Position numbers and translations under genes: made by a program
Notes under the pieces: generated by a model
The model's input: the letters and a program-made list of their open reading frames with translations, nothing else
Database searches by the model: none
Told to the model about the DNA's origin: nothing
Origin: Arthrobacter sp. Marseille-P9274
GTDB lineage: Bacteria; Actinomycetota; Actinomycetes; Actinomycetales; Micrococcaceae
NCBI RefSeq assembly: GCF_946892675.1
Contig: NZ_CAMPOV010000003.1
Span: forward strand, 496,001 to 560,000
Length of the DNA: 64,000 nucleotides
Direction: 5' to 3'
In this document: positions 9,083-18,080 of the stretch, piece by piece
How the letters are laid out: every line of letters starts with the position of its first letter
Position numbering within the stretch: the stretch's first letter is position 1

Positions 9083-9913
9083 ATGTGTCGATGGCTCGCG
9101 TATTCAGGTTCACCTGTGAGCTTGGAGGATCTCCTCTTCAAACCCACCAACTCGCTCGTCGTGCAAAGCAAACACTCCCGCTTAGGCGCGGAAACCACCA
9201 ATGGGGACGGTTTCGGTGTCGGGTGGTACTCGTCCCAACCGAATCCGGGTGTATTCCGCAGCACCGAACCTGCATGGAACGACCGCAACCTACGGGAGCT
9301 TTCGGCCCACGCCAGATCCGGCCGCGTTTTCGCGCACATTCGTGCCTCCACCGGTTCTGCGGTCCAGCAATCGAACTGCCACCCCTTCCGTCACGACCGA
9401 TGGCTGTGGATGCACAACGGGCTCATCAGGGACTTCCCGGTGGTTAAGCGCGAACTCGCCCTGGCTGTGGAACCCGGGCTGTACCCGGATATCGAAGGGT
9501 CAACGGACTCAGAAACCTTTTTCTTCCTTGCGCTGACGTTCGGCCTTGAGCGGGACCAGCCGGCAGCTGTCGCCTCCGCGGTCGGCTTCATCGAGGACGT
9601 CGGACGGCGCCACGGCATCGAGAACCCGATCCAGATGACAGTGGCGACCACCGACGGCGACACGACGTGGGCCTTCAGGTACTCCAGCGAGGGCGTCTCC
9701 CGCTCGCTCTTCCGCAGCACCGACATTTCGACCTTGCAGGCCCATTTCCCGGACAACGTCCTGCTGCAGGGGCTCTCCGAGGACGCACGCCTGGTGGTAT
9801 CCGAGCCCTTGGGGGACCTCCAAGGAGCATGGGAGGAGGTGCCGGAGTCCACGTGCCTCGTCGTCCACGGCGGCGAAGCGGAGTTCCTCCCGTTCTCACC
9901 GTCAGCTTCCTGA
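9083..9913 (+). CDS. Class II glutamine amidotransferase
   Basis: A 276-residue Ntn-hydrolase-fold glutaminase. It begins MCRWLAYSGSPVSLEDLLFK; removal of Met exposes Cys2, the catalytic nucleophile of class II amidotransferases, which fixes the start at 9083. Further family residues are NGDGFGVGWY (around 46-55), the HIRASTGSAVQQSNCHPFRH segment with the glutamine-binding Arg, and LWMHNGLI (N/G oxyanion region). It resembles EgtC and the YafJ-like family. No egt genes are nearby, so ergothioneine synthesis is not supported, and the role is probably amide hydrolysis in stress metabolism. A Shine-Dalgarno, GAAAGGA, lies at 9069-9075. The LuxR regulator follows 46 bases downstream on the same strand. 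Confidence 0.88.
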   Translation: MCRWLAYSGSPVSLEDLLFKPTNSLVVQSKHSRLGAETTNGDGFGVGWYSSQPNPGVFRSTEPAWNDRNLRELSAHARSGRVFAHIRASTGSAVQQSNCHPFRHDRWLWMHNGLIRDFPVVKRELALAVEPGLYPDIEGSTDSETFFFLALTFGLERDQPAAVASAVGFIEDVGRRHGIENPIQMTVATTDGDTTWAFRYSSEGVSRSLFRSTDISTLQAHFPDNVLLQGLSEDARLVVSEPLGDLQGAWEEVPESTCLVVHGGEAEFLPFSPSAS

Positions 9914-9959
9914 TACCCCCCAAGAACGAGCATTGTCGGGTCTCTTGGGTGCGCCTACT

Positions 9960-12656
9960 ATGACGCACGTGAGAGAGATCCCGTCCTCTGCGGACGTGTC
10001 TTGCCCGCAGGCCAAAATCCGACCACCTAAACGGAACGCTGACGCGCTGGAGCGTCCGCGTTTAGAGGCTGCATTGTCCAAGTCCACGGCGGCCCACCGG
10101 TTGACTCTCGTCGTCGCCCCCGCGGGATACGGCAAATCCACGCTGCTGGCCGACTGGGTCCATGCCACCGGCTTGCCCTCCGCATGGTTGTCGCTTGATC
10201 AGTTCGATGTGCGGCCCGGGCGGCTGTTCCATGGGGTGGTCACTGCCCTCCAGTCAGCCGCAAGGCCCCTTTCCCGCTCCGAAAGTAGTGCGCTGCTGGC
10301 ACTGGACCGCACCCTCGCACAAGATCCGGCTGAATCCTACGACCTTGTGCTTAAGGCCCTCGAGCAGTTGGCGGAGCCAATCGTCCTGGTGATTGACGAT
10401 CTCCAGATGGCCGATCCGGAGCTGGCGCACGGGATCGTCGCTGTCCTTGCGGAGTCGGCGCCTCCTACCTTGCGGCTTGTCCTCTCCGGCCGCTGCTATC
10501 CGTCGATCCGGCTGGAAAGGTTGCGTCATGGGGAAGGCATAGGTGAACTCCAGACTGCCGACCTCGCCTTCACGCCTGACGAGATCGCCCGCGTCGCTTC
10601 GTTGCTGGCTCAGGACCCCGGGTCCGATCCGGAATCCCTTTGGAAGGCGACGGCCGGATGGCCGGTCGCCGTACATGAAATGCTCACCGTTCCGGCTCGT
10701 GCCGATTGCCCGCCGGCCGGGCGGAGAAGCGCAGTGCCGGCCGGGGTGCCTCTCGCGGACTACGTCGCCGAGGAAGTCCTGGGCCAGTTGACCCCGCAAC
10801 TGGCGGACTTTGTCCTTCGGGCCACGACGTGCGACAGGCTTGACAGCCGGCTCGCCGCGGAGCTTTACGGCCGGCCGGGTGGTGGGGCGCTGCTCCAGGA
10901 ATGCCGCCGCTGCGTACTGTTCATAGAAGAGCAGGGCTGCGGAGGGGAGTCCCAGTACCGCTGGCCTTCACTCTTCGCGGTCCAGTGCCGGGCAATACTC
11001 GAACGGCGGGATCCCCTTCTGGCGGAACGGCTGCACCGAGTGGCCGCCAGGCACTACCAGGACAGCAACGTAAGGCTGTGTGTGTCCGAGGCACTGCGCG
11101 GAAACGATCCCCTGCAGGCGGTCACCTCCCTCGGGGAACATTGGCTGGAGTTCGTGCTTCGCAATGACACCCGGACTCTGGAGCACCTGTGTCTTGAACT
11201 TCCCGCTCGTTGGAGCGACGACTCCGAAATACTCATGATCAGGTCCGCGTGCCGCAATCGTGCCGGAGAGAGCCTATCTGCGTCGGAGTTTAAGCAGCGC
11301 GCACTTGCGGGACTCCCGTCCCTGGCCGCCTTCCGCCAGCGTCGCGTCGAAATCAATATGGGAATCTTCGAACTGTTCCTGATGGAAGGCCACCCGGATC
11401 TGGCCGCCGCGGCCGAAGAAGGCCGCGTGCTGATGGACGCGGCTGACGGCCATTCCGCCGCGCATGCGACAGGCCTCTTCCTCCTGGGGCAGGCTGAAAT
11501 GCGGCTGTTCAAGGGTGAACCGAAGGCGGTCTCCCTGCTGGAGGAGGCGATGGCTGCCGGGCGGGCAAACCACCTTGAGATCATCGAGGTCTGCTCCGCT
11601 GCAGGATTGGCATTGGCGTTGGTTGAATCCGGTGATTTGCGGGGCGCTGACGATCAGGGTGTACACGCGCTGGAACGCGCCGGAGCGCTGGAGTGGAGAT
11701 CTCCGGAACAGCTGGCCTCCGTCTGGCTTGCCCGCGGAATCAGCTGTTACTGGAAGAATGAACTGCCAAAAGCGCGCGCGTACCTTGCCGCGGCGCTGCG
11801 GTCGCGCCTGTTCCCCTTTGGCCCGCTGGCGCTCATCTACCAAGTCCTCGTCGATTGTGCCACCGGCAATCCGGCCCATCTTGCCGAGTCCAGCGCGATA
11901 CTGGATGCAGTCGACGGCCGGGGCCTGTTCCAGGGGCCGTTGAGCGCTTTCCGGAACCTCGCGCTGGCGAAAGTTTCCGAAGCCAAGGGGGATCTGGACA
12001 CAGCCATGAGGATCGCCCGATCGCTTGGACCGGGCGGGAACCCGCCGCTCGTGGACACTTTCTTGGCAGAACTCCTTCGCCGTGGAGACGAGACCACCGC
12101 TGCACAACACTGTGTCGAATCGTTGGCGAACCGCCGGCGTGCCTCATTCGTCGACACCAGCGTTTCACTCACCGAAGCGCTCCTGGCCCACGCCCGCGGC
12201 GAAACAGCGGCCGCGCACGAACGGATAGAGCGTGCGCTGAATCGTGCCGAACCGCAGTCCATCCTTCGCCCCTTCGCTGAGCGGCGCGACAACCTCGCAG
12301 AACTGCTCGTCCAGCACACCGCCTGGGGCACCGCCCACCAGGCATTCATCGCGGCACGGACGGCACCGCAGGTACAGGACCAGCCTCATCACACGCGCTC
12401 GTACTGGGACCTCACGGTACGGGAACTTGAGGTCCTTGCGTACATGCGTTCCATGATGACGGCTGCCGAAATGGCCGAGGCACTCTATGTTTCGGTCAAC
12501 ACGGTCAAGACCCACCAACGGTCCATCTACCGCAAGCTCGGCGCATCGGGCCGGCGTGAAGCCCTGACCATTGCCGTGGAACGTGGCATGTTCGAAGGCA
12601 CGGCCTCCAGCGCCCGGCCTGAGGATGGCCAGTACGATTTCACCGTCAACGGATGA
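9960..12656 (+). CDS. Large ATP-binding LuxR regulator (MalT/LAL family)
   Basis: An 898-residue STAND-type transcription factor. Near residue 50 is a Walker A motif (VVAPAGYGKST) and around residue 145 a Walker B motif (IVLVIDDLQMAD). A long helical, TPR-like sensor region spans roughly residues 350-800, where MalT binds its inducer. The last ~65 residues are a LuxR-type helix-turn-helix: LTVRELEVLAYMRSMM, then AEMAEALYVSVNTVKTHQRS and IYRKLGASGRREAL. It probably oligomerises on ATP and ligand binding and activates RNA polymerase at local promoters. Targets are plausibly the flanking amidotransferase, PPK2 and ATPase genes (inference from position). The ATG at 9960 is preferred; a TTG at 9933 would add nine residues. 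Confidence 0.9.
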   Translation: MTHVREIPSSADVSCPQAKIRPPKRNADALERPRLEAALSKSTAAHRLTLVVAPAGYGKSTLLADWVHATGLPSAWLSLDQFDVRPGRLFHGVVTALQSAARPLSRSESSALLALDRTLAQDPAESYDLVLKALEQLAEPIVLVIDDLQMADPELAHGIVAVLAESAPPTLRLVLSGRCYPSIRLERLRHGEGIGELQTADLAFTPDEIARVASLLAQDPGSDPESLWKATAGWPVAVHEMLTVPARADCPPAGRRSAVPAGVPLADYVAEEVLGQLTPQLADFVLRATTCDRLDSRLAAELYGRPGGGALLQECRRCVLFIEEQGCGGESQYRWPSLFAVQCRAILERRDPLLAERLHRVAARHYQDSNVRLCVSEALRGNDPLQAVTSLGEHWLEFVLRNDTRTLEHLCLELPARWSDDSEILMIRSACRNRAGESLSASEFKQRALAGLPSLAAFRQRRVEINMGIFELFLMEGHPDLAAAAEEGRVLMDAADGHSAAHATGLFLLGQAEMRLFKGEPKAVSLLEEAMAAGRANHLEIIEVCSAAGLALALVESGDLRGADDQGVHALERAGALEWRSPEQLASVWLARGISCYWKNELPKARAYLAAALRSRLFPFGPLALIYQVLVDCATGNPAHLAESSAILDAVDGRGLFQGPLSAFRNLALAKVSEAKGDLDTAMRIARSLGPGGNPPLVDTFLAELLRRGDETTAAQHCVESLANRRRASFVDTSVSLTEALLAHARGETAAAHERIERALNRAEPQSILRPFAERRDNLAELLVQHTAWGTAHQAFIAARTAPQVQDQPHHTRSYWDLTVRELEVLAYMRSMMTAAEMAEALYVSVNTVKTHQRSIYRKLGASGRREALTIAVERGMFEGTASSARPEDGQYDFTVNG

Positions 12657-12752
12657 GGCACGTGTAGCCGGGCGGGTCCACAATGACAATGCCTGCCAAT
12701 GTCAGGCGACCGCCGGCATCAGCCAACGGTCCGTCCGTGAGAGGAGTTTCCC

Positions 12753-13172
12753 ATGTCGAGGACAACGCCGATTCTTGCCGGAGCAGCCACCCTCGGAACA
12801 GCCGTCATGCTGCTCACGGGCTGCACCAGCAGCCCACAGGAGGACGTTTCGACGGCTTGCACAGCCGCAGCGGCCCATGGCGCAGCTCTGAAAAGCTTCC
12901 AGGAAAGCCTGTCCCCGGACGCGACGGTAGAACAGGTCAAGGCGGCGCGCGATGAAGTCCAGAAGACTTATGACGACATGGTCGACGCGGCCGAGGAGGT
13001 CTCCCAAGACCGGGTCAATGCGTTGGAAAAAGCCTGGGATGAGCTGGACAAGGCCGTCGAGGACATTCCCGATGACGCCACGCTGCAGCAGGCCGCGGAC
13101 AGCCTGAAAAATGAAGCGGCGGATGTCGAGAGCGCGCGCAGTGATGTGGCGAGCGAGCTCAACTGCACGTGA
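12753..13172 (+). CDS. Small secreted lipoprotein, helical
   Basis: A 139-residue protein with a type II signal peptide: MSRTTPILAGAATLGTAVML and lipobox LLTG-C at residue 24, so it should be lipid-anchored on the outer face of the membrane. The mature part is acidic and predicted all-helical with Ala/Glu/Asp/Lys heptads (QVKAARDEVQKTYDDMVDAA). It has two cysteines, one near the N-terminus (TACTAAAAHG) and one at the penultimate position, which could form a disulfide closing a helical hairpin. I do not recognise a named family. The start follows GAGAGGAG. It sits between the LAL regulator and PPK2, on the same strand. Confidence 0.8.
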   Translation: MSRTTPILAGAATLGTAVMLLTGCTSSPQEDVSTACTAAAAHGAALKSFQESLSPDATVEQVKAARDEVQKTYDDMVDAAEEVSQDRVNALEKAWDELDKAVEDIPDDATLQQAADSLKNEAADVESARSDVASELNCT

Positions 13173-13243
13173 CGGGGCCGGCTGGATCGCATGGGCGGTC
13201 CTTCCAGAGGCAGGGCTCAAGCGCAAGCGGAGGACTCTCTGTT

Positions 13244-14074
13244 ATGGGTAGAAACAAGAGCAAGGCCGGGAGCAGCAAGTCCAACAGCGACCAGGCAACC
13301 GCCGCCATGAAGCGGCGGGAATTCGAGAAACTCGTCAAACCACTGCAGGGCGAGCTGGTGGCCCTTCAGGAGTGGACCAAGAGGACCGGCGCCAAGATCA
13401 TCATTGTCTTCGAAGGCCGGGACACCGCCGGCAAGGGCGGGGTGATCAAAACGATCACTGACCGCGTCAGCCCCCGCGTGTTCCGCGTGGTGGCCCTGCC
13501 GACCCCGACCGAGCGGGAAAAATCGCAGATGTACGTCCAGCGGTATGTGTCGCACTTCCCGGCAGCGGGAGAGATCATCATCTTCGACCGGAGCTGGTAC
13601 AACCGCGCCGGGGTGGAGCGGGTCATGGGCTTCTGCACCGATGAACAGGCGAAGAAGTTCCTTGAGATCGTTCCGGCCTTCGAGCGGGCCATGGTGGAAT
13701 CGGGAATCCTCCTGCTGAAGTACTGGCTGGAGGTCACGGCCGAGCAGCAGACCCTGCGGTTGCAGAGCCGGATCGACGACCCGCGCAAATACTGGAAGCT
13801 TTCGGACATGGACCTGAAGTCCTACAGCCGCTGGTATGAATACTCGCGCGCCCGGGACGACATGTTCCGGGCTACCGATACCGCGTGGGCACCGTGGCAC
13901 ATCGCCGACACCAACGACAAAAAGCGTGGGCAGCTCAACATCATCAGCCATATCCTGAGCCAGATTCCGTATGAGCCGCTCAAGAGTCCGGATGTCAAGC
14001 TGCCTAAGCGGCAGGCACCGAACGGCTACCAGGAGCCGACGTACCTTCCCCGTGAGGTTCCAGCAGCCTACTGA
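13244..14074 (+). CDS. ppk2: Polyphosphate kinase 2
   Basis: A 276-residue P-loop kinase of the PPK2 family, which transfers phosphate between polyphosphate and nucleoside diphosphates or monophosphates. The Walker A motif is FEGRDTAGKGG (residues ~56-66). Other family motifs are clear: the lid-region TPTEREKSQMYVQRYVSHFP, the Walker B-like FDRSWYNRAGVERVMGF, and the conserved RIDDPRKYWKLSDMDLKSYS and APWHIADTNDKKRGQLNIIS blocks. The whole single-domain fold is present, and the length is that of class I PPK2 (GDP/ADP-preferring); the substrate is not certain. I chose ATG 13244 because GGAGG lies at 13229-13233. The frame extends upstream to 13169 without family sequence. The cation ATPase starts 85 bases downstream. 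Confidence 0.93.
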   Translation: MGRNKSKAGSSKSNSDQATAAMKRREFEKLVKPLQGELVALQEWTKRTGAKIIIVFEGRDTAGKGGVIKTITDRVSPRVFRVVALPTPTEREKSQMYVQRYVSHFPAAGEIIIFDRSWYNRAGVERVMGFCTDEQAKKFLEIVPAFERAMVESGILLLKYWLEVTAEQQTLRLQSRIDDPRKYWKLSDMDLKSYSRWYEYSRARDDMFRATDTAWAPWHIADTNDKKRGQLNIISHILSQIPYEPLKSPDVKLPKRQAPNGYQEPTYLPREVPAAY

Positions 14075-14159
14075 CCGCCGCCCCGTGCTGGTTACGAATC
14101 CGGCGGACTCCTTGAACCCATGCGACCGCAGGCCGCGCCCAAGAGTAAGGGCTACCGTC

Positions 14160-16943
14160 ATGGCAACCCAGGAAACATCCTCCGGACCGGCTGTCTCCGA
14201 GTCCTGGCACACGAAAGACTCCAGTGCCGCGGTCTCCATGCTGGAAACGGACGAGCAGTTGGGGCTCGCGGCTGCGGAGGCTGAACAACGGCTGGCGCGG
14301 TACGGGCCCAACGCGATCGCGGCCGAGCGGCCTGCTTCGCCTTGGAAGGTCGCGCTGCGGATGCTGCGGGACCCAATGAACCTGATGCTCGTGGGCGTCG
14401 TGGTGGTCAGCCTGCTCATCAACCAGATCCCGGTCGGCATCGTCGTTGCGGTGCTCGTAGTGCTAAACCTCGTCCTGGGGACCCAGCAGGAACTGAAGGC
14501 CCGCGCCAGCGTCGATGCCTTGGCCAAGATGCAGATTCCGCAGGCGCGCGTTACCCGAGGCGGATCGCTCCTCCAAGTAGACGCGACCGAGCTCGTCCCG
14601 GGCGACATCGTCAACCTCGAAGCTGGCGACCTGGTGCCCGCGGACGGCCGGCTGCTGAGGTCGGCCACCCTGGAGACCCAGGAAGCCGCGCTGACCGGCG
14701 AAAGCGCGCCGATCGCCAAGGATCCCGGGACGCTGGGGGTGGCCGACGCCGGCCTCGGTGACCGGACCAACATGGTCTTCCAGAACACCGCCGTCACGCG
14801 CGGGACGGCGACGATGGTCGTCACCGCAACCGGCATGCAAACCGAAATGGGAAAGATCGCGTCGATGCTCTCGGCTGTGGATCCCGGGAAGTCCCCGCTG
14901 CAGCGGGAGCTTGACGGACTCACCAAAGTGATCGGCATCATCGCCTGGTCCGCGGTGGCGATCATCATCATCATCGGAGTGATCCGGGGGCAGACGCTCG
15001 GGACGGTCCTGCTGGTGGGCATGTCGATGGCGATCGCGGCCATCCCGACAGGCATGCCGACGTTCGTCCAGGCGATGCTGGCCTACGGGGCCAAGCAACT
15101 GGCCGAGCATAAGGCCGTTGTCAAGAACCTCAGCGACGTCGAGACACTCGGTGCCACGAGTGCGATCAACTCGGACAAAACCGGCACCTTGACCATGAAC
15201 CAGATGATGGTGCGCCAGCTGTACTTCCGCGGCAACTGGTACAGCGTGCAGGGCGAGGGCTATGCCAAGACAGGCGCCATCCGGCAAAAGGCCGGTTCAC
15301 CCGTGCCCGACTTCACCCAGCTGGCGTACGGCCTGTGCCTGGACAGCGACGCAACGGTGTCGGATACCGGCGAGGTCATCGGCGACCCGACGGAAGCCGC
15401 GCTGGTGGTGCTCGCCGCCAAGATGGGCGCCGATGCCGAGACGACGCGCCGTTCCTATCCGCGCGTTGCGGAGGTTCCGTTTGATTCCGCCTACAAGTTC
15501 ATGGCGACCTTCCACCATCTTGAATTTCCGGACGGACCGCACTTCGTCGGACTGGTCAAGGGCGGCCCGGATGTGGTCCTGGCCCGGTGCAGTCAGGCGA
15601 TGCTGCCGGATGGGCCTGTCGACATCGACACTGTCCGCAGCGACATCATTGAAGCCAACGAGTCGCTGTCCCGGCAGGGATTGCGCGTTCTGGCCTTCGC
15701 CGCCAGAATCCTGGATGGCCAGGAGTCCCAGGTGACTGCCGAGCCGATGCGGTTCGTGGAGGAGCTGATCTTCGTGGGCATGGTCGGTATCATCGACCCG
15801 CTGCGGACGGAGGCGGCGGAGGCCGTGCGCGTGGCCCATGCAGCGGGCATTGACGTGCGGATGATCACCGGTGACCATGCAATTACCGCGGCCGCCATCG
15901 GGGCCGAGCTCCAACTGGGCCCCGGCGCCGTTAGCGGCGCGGAAATCCAGGCGATGTCCGATGAGGATCTCGCCAGCGCGCTGCCCCGGCTCCACGTCTT
16001 CGGCCGGGTGACGCCCCAGGACAAGCTGCGGCTCGCCCGGCTCATGCAGCAGGGCGGCGACGTCGTCGCCATGACCGGCGACGCCGTGAACGACGCCGCC
16101 GCGCTGAAGCAGGCCGACGTGGGCGTGGCCATGGGTTCCGGGAGCGAGGTGACCAAGCAGGCCGGCAACATGATCCTCACGGACGACAACTTCGGCACCC
16201 TGGTCTCCGCCATCCGGCTTGGACGCAGCATCTACGACAAGATCGTTTCCTTCGTCCGCTACCAGATGTCGGCGCTGTTCGCGCTGGTGCTCCTGTTCCT
16301 GACCGCAAGCATATTCAACATCAACCAGGGCGTCGCGCTAACGCCGACGATGGTGCTGTTCATCAACTTTTTCATCACCATCTTCCCGGTGATGGTCATC
16401 ATGACCGATCCCCCGGCCCCGGACCTGATGTCCAGGCCGCCGCGGAACACCAAGGAACCAATCACGAACGCGGGCGCTGTCACCCAGTGGCTGGTCTATG
16501 GCGTGGTTGGATTCGCGGTGACCCTGGCAGCCCTGTTGCTGGCCCCGGGACCGATGAGCGCCACCGAACCCAATATCCCGCTGACAATGGCGTTCGTTGT
16601 GCTTTCGCTCAGCTCGATCCTGGGCAGCTTGGCCAAGCGGCGGGACCCGGAGTCCGGCCTGCGGGCTCCGATCATCAGCGCACTGAAGATCCTCTCGGTC
16701 CCGGTGCTCTTCACGGTGGCAGCCGTGGAGATCGGCTTCCTGCAGAACCTGCTGCTGACCACGTCGCTGAGCGGGGGCCAGTGGCTGGCCTGCCTCGGCC
16801 TGGCGCTGATCGTGCCCATCGTCGTCGAACTGGACAAGGCCATCCGCCGCAACCAGGCCCGCCGCCGAAACCCCGCCGAACAGCCCGTCACCGAGGTGGT
16901 TGGCGGCGGCACCGTCCGCCCGGTGCCCCGGCCGCTCACCTGA
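14160..16943 (+). CDS. P-type cation-transporting ATPase, P2-like, with altered M4 motif
   Basis: A 927-residue P-type ATPase with all core parts: N-terminal cation-ATPase domain, actuator loop ALTGESAPIAKD, phosphorylation site NSDKTGTLT with Asp339, hinge ITGDHAITAAAIGAEL, and six C-terminal membrane segments. Size and domain order match P2 (SERCA/PMCA-like) pumps. Two features are odd. The M4 ion-site motif, normally P-E-G-L-P in Ca2+ pumps, is P-T-G-M-P at residues 296-300, so the acidic ion ligand is missing. The usual G-D-G-V-N-D-A-P-A-L hinge reads MTGDAVNDAAAL. The transported ion is therefore unclear and a Ca2+ assignment would be unsafe. It could form one unit with PPK2 85 bases upstream. 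The ATG at 14160 starts the family sequence; the frame extends back into ppk2. Confidence 0.88.
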   Translation: MATQETSSGPAVSESWHTKDSSAAVSMLETDEQLGLAAAEAEQRLARYGPNAIAAERPASPWKVALRMLRDPMNLMLVGVVVVSLLINQIPVGIVVAVLVVLNLVLGTQQELKARASVDALAKMQIPQARVTRGGSLLQVDATELVPGDIVNLEAGDLVPADGRLLRSATLETQEAALTGESAPIAKDPGTLGVADAGLGDRTNMVFQNTAVTRGTATMVVTATGMQTEMGKIASMLSAVDPGKSPLQRELDGLTKVIGIIAWSAVAIIIIIGVIRGQTLGTVLLVGMSMAIAAIPTGMPTFVQAMLAYGAKQLAEHKAVVKNLSDVETLGATSAINSDKTGTLTMNQMMVRQLYFRGNWYSVQGEGYAKTGAIRQKAGSPVPDFTQLAYGLCLDSDATVSDTGEVIGDPTEAALVVLAAKMGADAETTRRSYPRVAEVPFDSAYKFMATFHHLEFPDGPHFVGLVKGGPDVVLARCSQAMLPDGPVDIDTVRSDIIEANESLSRQGLRVLAFAARILDGQESQVTAEPMRFVEELIFVGMVGIIDPLRTEAAEAVRVAHAAGIDVRMITGDHAITAAAIGAELQLGPGAVSGAEIQAMSDEDLASALPRLHVFGRVTPQDKLRLARLMQQGGDVVAMTGDAVNDAAALKQADVGVAMGSGSEVTKQAGNMILTDDNFGTLVSAIRLGRSIYDKIVSFVRYQMSALFALVLLFLTASIFNINQGVALTPTMVLFINFFITIFPVMVIMTDPPAPDLMSRPPRNTKEPITNAGAVTQWLVYGVVGFAVTLAALLLAPGPMSATEPNIPLTMAFVVLSLSSILGSLAKRRDPESGLRAPIISALKILSVPVLFTVAAVEIGFLQNLLLTTSLSGGQWLACLGLALIVPIVVELDKAIRRNQARRRNPAEQPVTEVVGGGTVRPVPRPLT

Positions 16944-17037
16944 ACGGCCGGATTCGAGGCACCCGGAGCGAAGCGCGGCCCCGGGCTCAAGTGACGCGCC
17001 CAGCCCGGAGACGCGATCAGCCCGGCGTGGCGCCGGG

Positions 17038-17715
17038 CTACCCGCCTGCAGCGGGCTGCGGGGTGAGCAGCGGGCAGCTGATCGAGCCAGGGGTCTGGTC
17101 CACCAGCTCCTCCGGCACCAGTTCCCTGAAGCCCGTGCCGACCAGCAGGTCAACGCTGTTGTCCCCGCGCGCGTCGGGCTTGTAGCTGGTGCCCTTGAGG
17201 TTCCGCTGCAGGTTGAAGGCGCCGGCCTCTCCTGCCGGTCCGGCCACGATGACGGCGACGACGCCGGGGCGGATGAGGTCCACGGACTCGACCTTGCCGA
17301 TCTTGTAGCCCCGTTCCTTGAACACCTCGGCGGCCTGGCCCGCGAGCCCCTCCAGCCGGGTGCCGTTGTAGATGTTGAGCGTGAAGGAGCCGTTGTCCGG
17401 GTAGTCGTAGGTTCCCGTCGGGCAGCCTTTGGGCCCGCCAGCGGTCTGGCGCGCCTCCCAGCCCGGAATGACCAGGTCCCCGCGCATCACGGCGAGCGCG
17501 GCCAGCACGGCGGCGACCAGCAGGGCGACCAGGAATACCAGGACGGTCCCGTGGAAGATGTGCCGGCGGCGGTCCCCGTACTCCGTCTCCACGCCGTCCT
17601 CCTCCGGGAAGGTCCGGTCCAGGTCATCCTCGGTGATGATCCGCTCGCCGCGGAGCCGCAGGATGTCCTTCGGCTTGCGCCTGGGGCGGGGCGGCTGCCC
17701 GCCGGTCTCAGTCAT
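17038..17715 (-). CDS. Membrane-anchored LytR_C domain protein
   Basis: A 225-residue protein. The N-terminal cytoplasmic part is basic and then acidic (PPRPRRKPKDILRLRGERII). One transmembrane helix follows (around residues 55-76, VLVFLVALLVAAVLAALAVM). The extracytoplasmic domain is a LytR_C fold: FTLNIYNGTRLEGLAGQAAE, VFKERGYKIGKVESVDLIRP and NSVDLLVGTGFRELVPEELV. LytR_C domains are found with and without the LCP ligase domain that attaches wall polymers; this one lacks LCP, so a catalytic role is not implied. The start ATG overlaps the end of the upstream gene by eight bases, consistent with translational coupling. Confidence 0.8.
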   Translation of the reverse strand: MTETGGQPPRPRRKPKDILRLRGERIITEDDLDRTFPEEDGVETEYGDRRRHIFHGTVLVFLVALLVAAVLAALAVMRGDLVIPGWEARQTAGGPKGCPTGTYDYPDNGSFTLNIYNGTRLEGLAGQAAEVFKERGYKIGKVESVDLIRPGVVAVIVAGPAGEAGAFNLQRNLKGTSYKPDARGDNSVDLLVGTGFRELVPEELVDQTPGSISCPLLTPQPAAGG

Positions 17716-18007
17716 TGAGCACAAGCACGCGGGCGTGGAGCAGCGCGCGCTGGTGGAGGGCGGTTCGGACGGCGCGGTGCAGGCCGTCCTCGAGGTAGAG
17801 CTCGCCGTGCCACTGGACCACGTGCGGGAAGAGGTCCCCGAAGAAGGTGGAGTCCTCGGCCAGCAGCGCGGCCAGATCCAGCGTGCTCTTGGTGGTGATG
17901 AGCTCATCCAGCCGTACCTGGCGCGGCGGAACATTGGCCCAGTCCCGCGGGCTGTCGTATCCATGGTCAGGGTAGGGGCGGCTGTCGCCCACGGCTTTGA
18001 AGATCAC
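17708..18007 (-). CDS. Small conserved protein coupled to the LytR_C gene
   Basis: A 99-residue soluble protein read from GTG 18007: VIFKAVGDSRPYPDHGYDSP, then PPRQVRLDELITTKSTLDLA, then FPHVVQWHGELYLEDGLHRA and a C-terminal helix-strand (ALHQRALLHARVLVLND). I recognise the sequence type as conserved in Micrococcaceae but not its function. The segment L-x-L-x-D-G-x-H-R loosely recalls the ParB/sulfiredoxin-type loop D-G-x-H-R; that is a visual resemblance only. An ATG at 18091 would add an unconserved basic leader. It ends inside the start of the LytR_C gene (8-base overlap), so the two form a bicistron. Confidence 0.65.
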   Translation of the reverse strand: MIFKAVGDSRPYPDHGYDSPRDWANVPPRQVRLDELITTKSTLDLAALLAEDSTFFGDLFPHVVQWHGELYLEDGLHRAVRTALHQRALLHARVLVLND

Positions 18008-18080
18008 CAGACCAGCGTAGGGAAAGCACGCGCCGAACGGAACTCGCCGCTCGGCGCGTGCCGCCGTCGTACTCAAAGAG

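Noticed and set aside
17708-18007. VapB-type antitoxin of a toxin-antitoxin pair
   Set aside because: No PIN-domain toxin is adjacent and no ribbon-helix-helix is visible; the partner is a LytR_C membrane protein.
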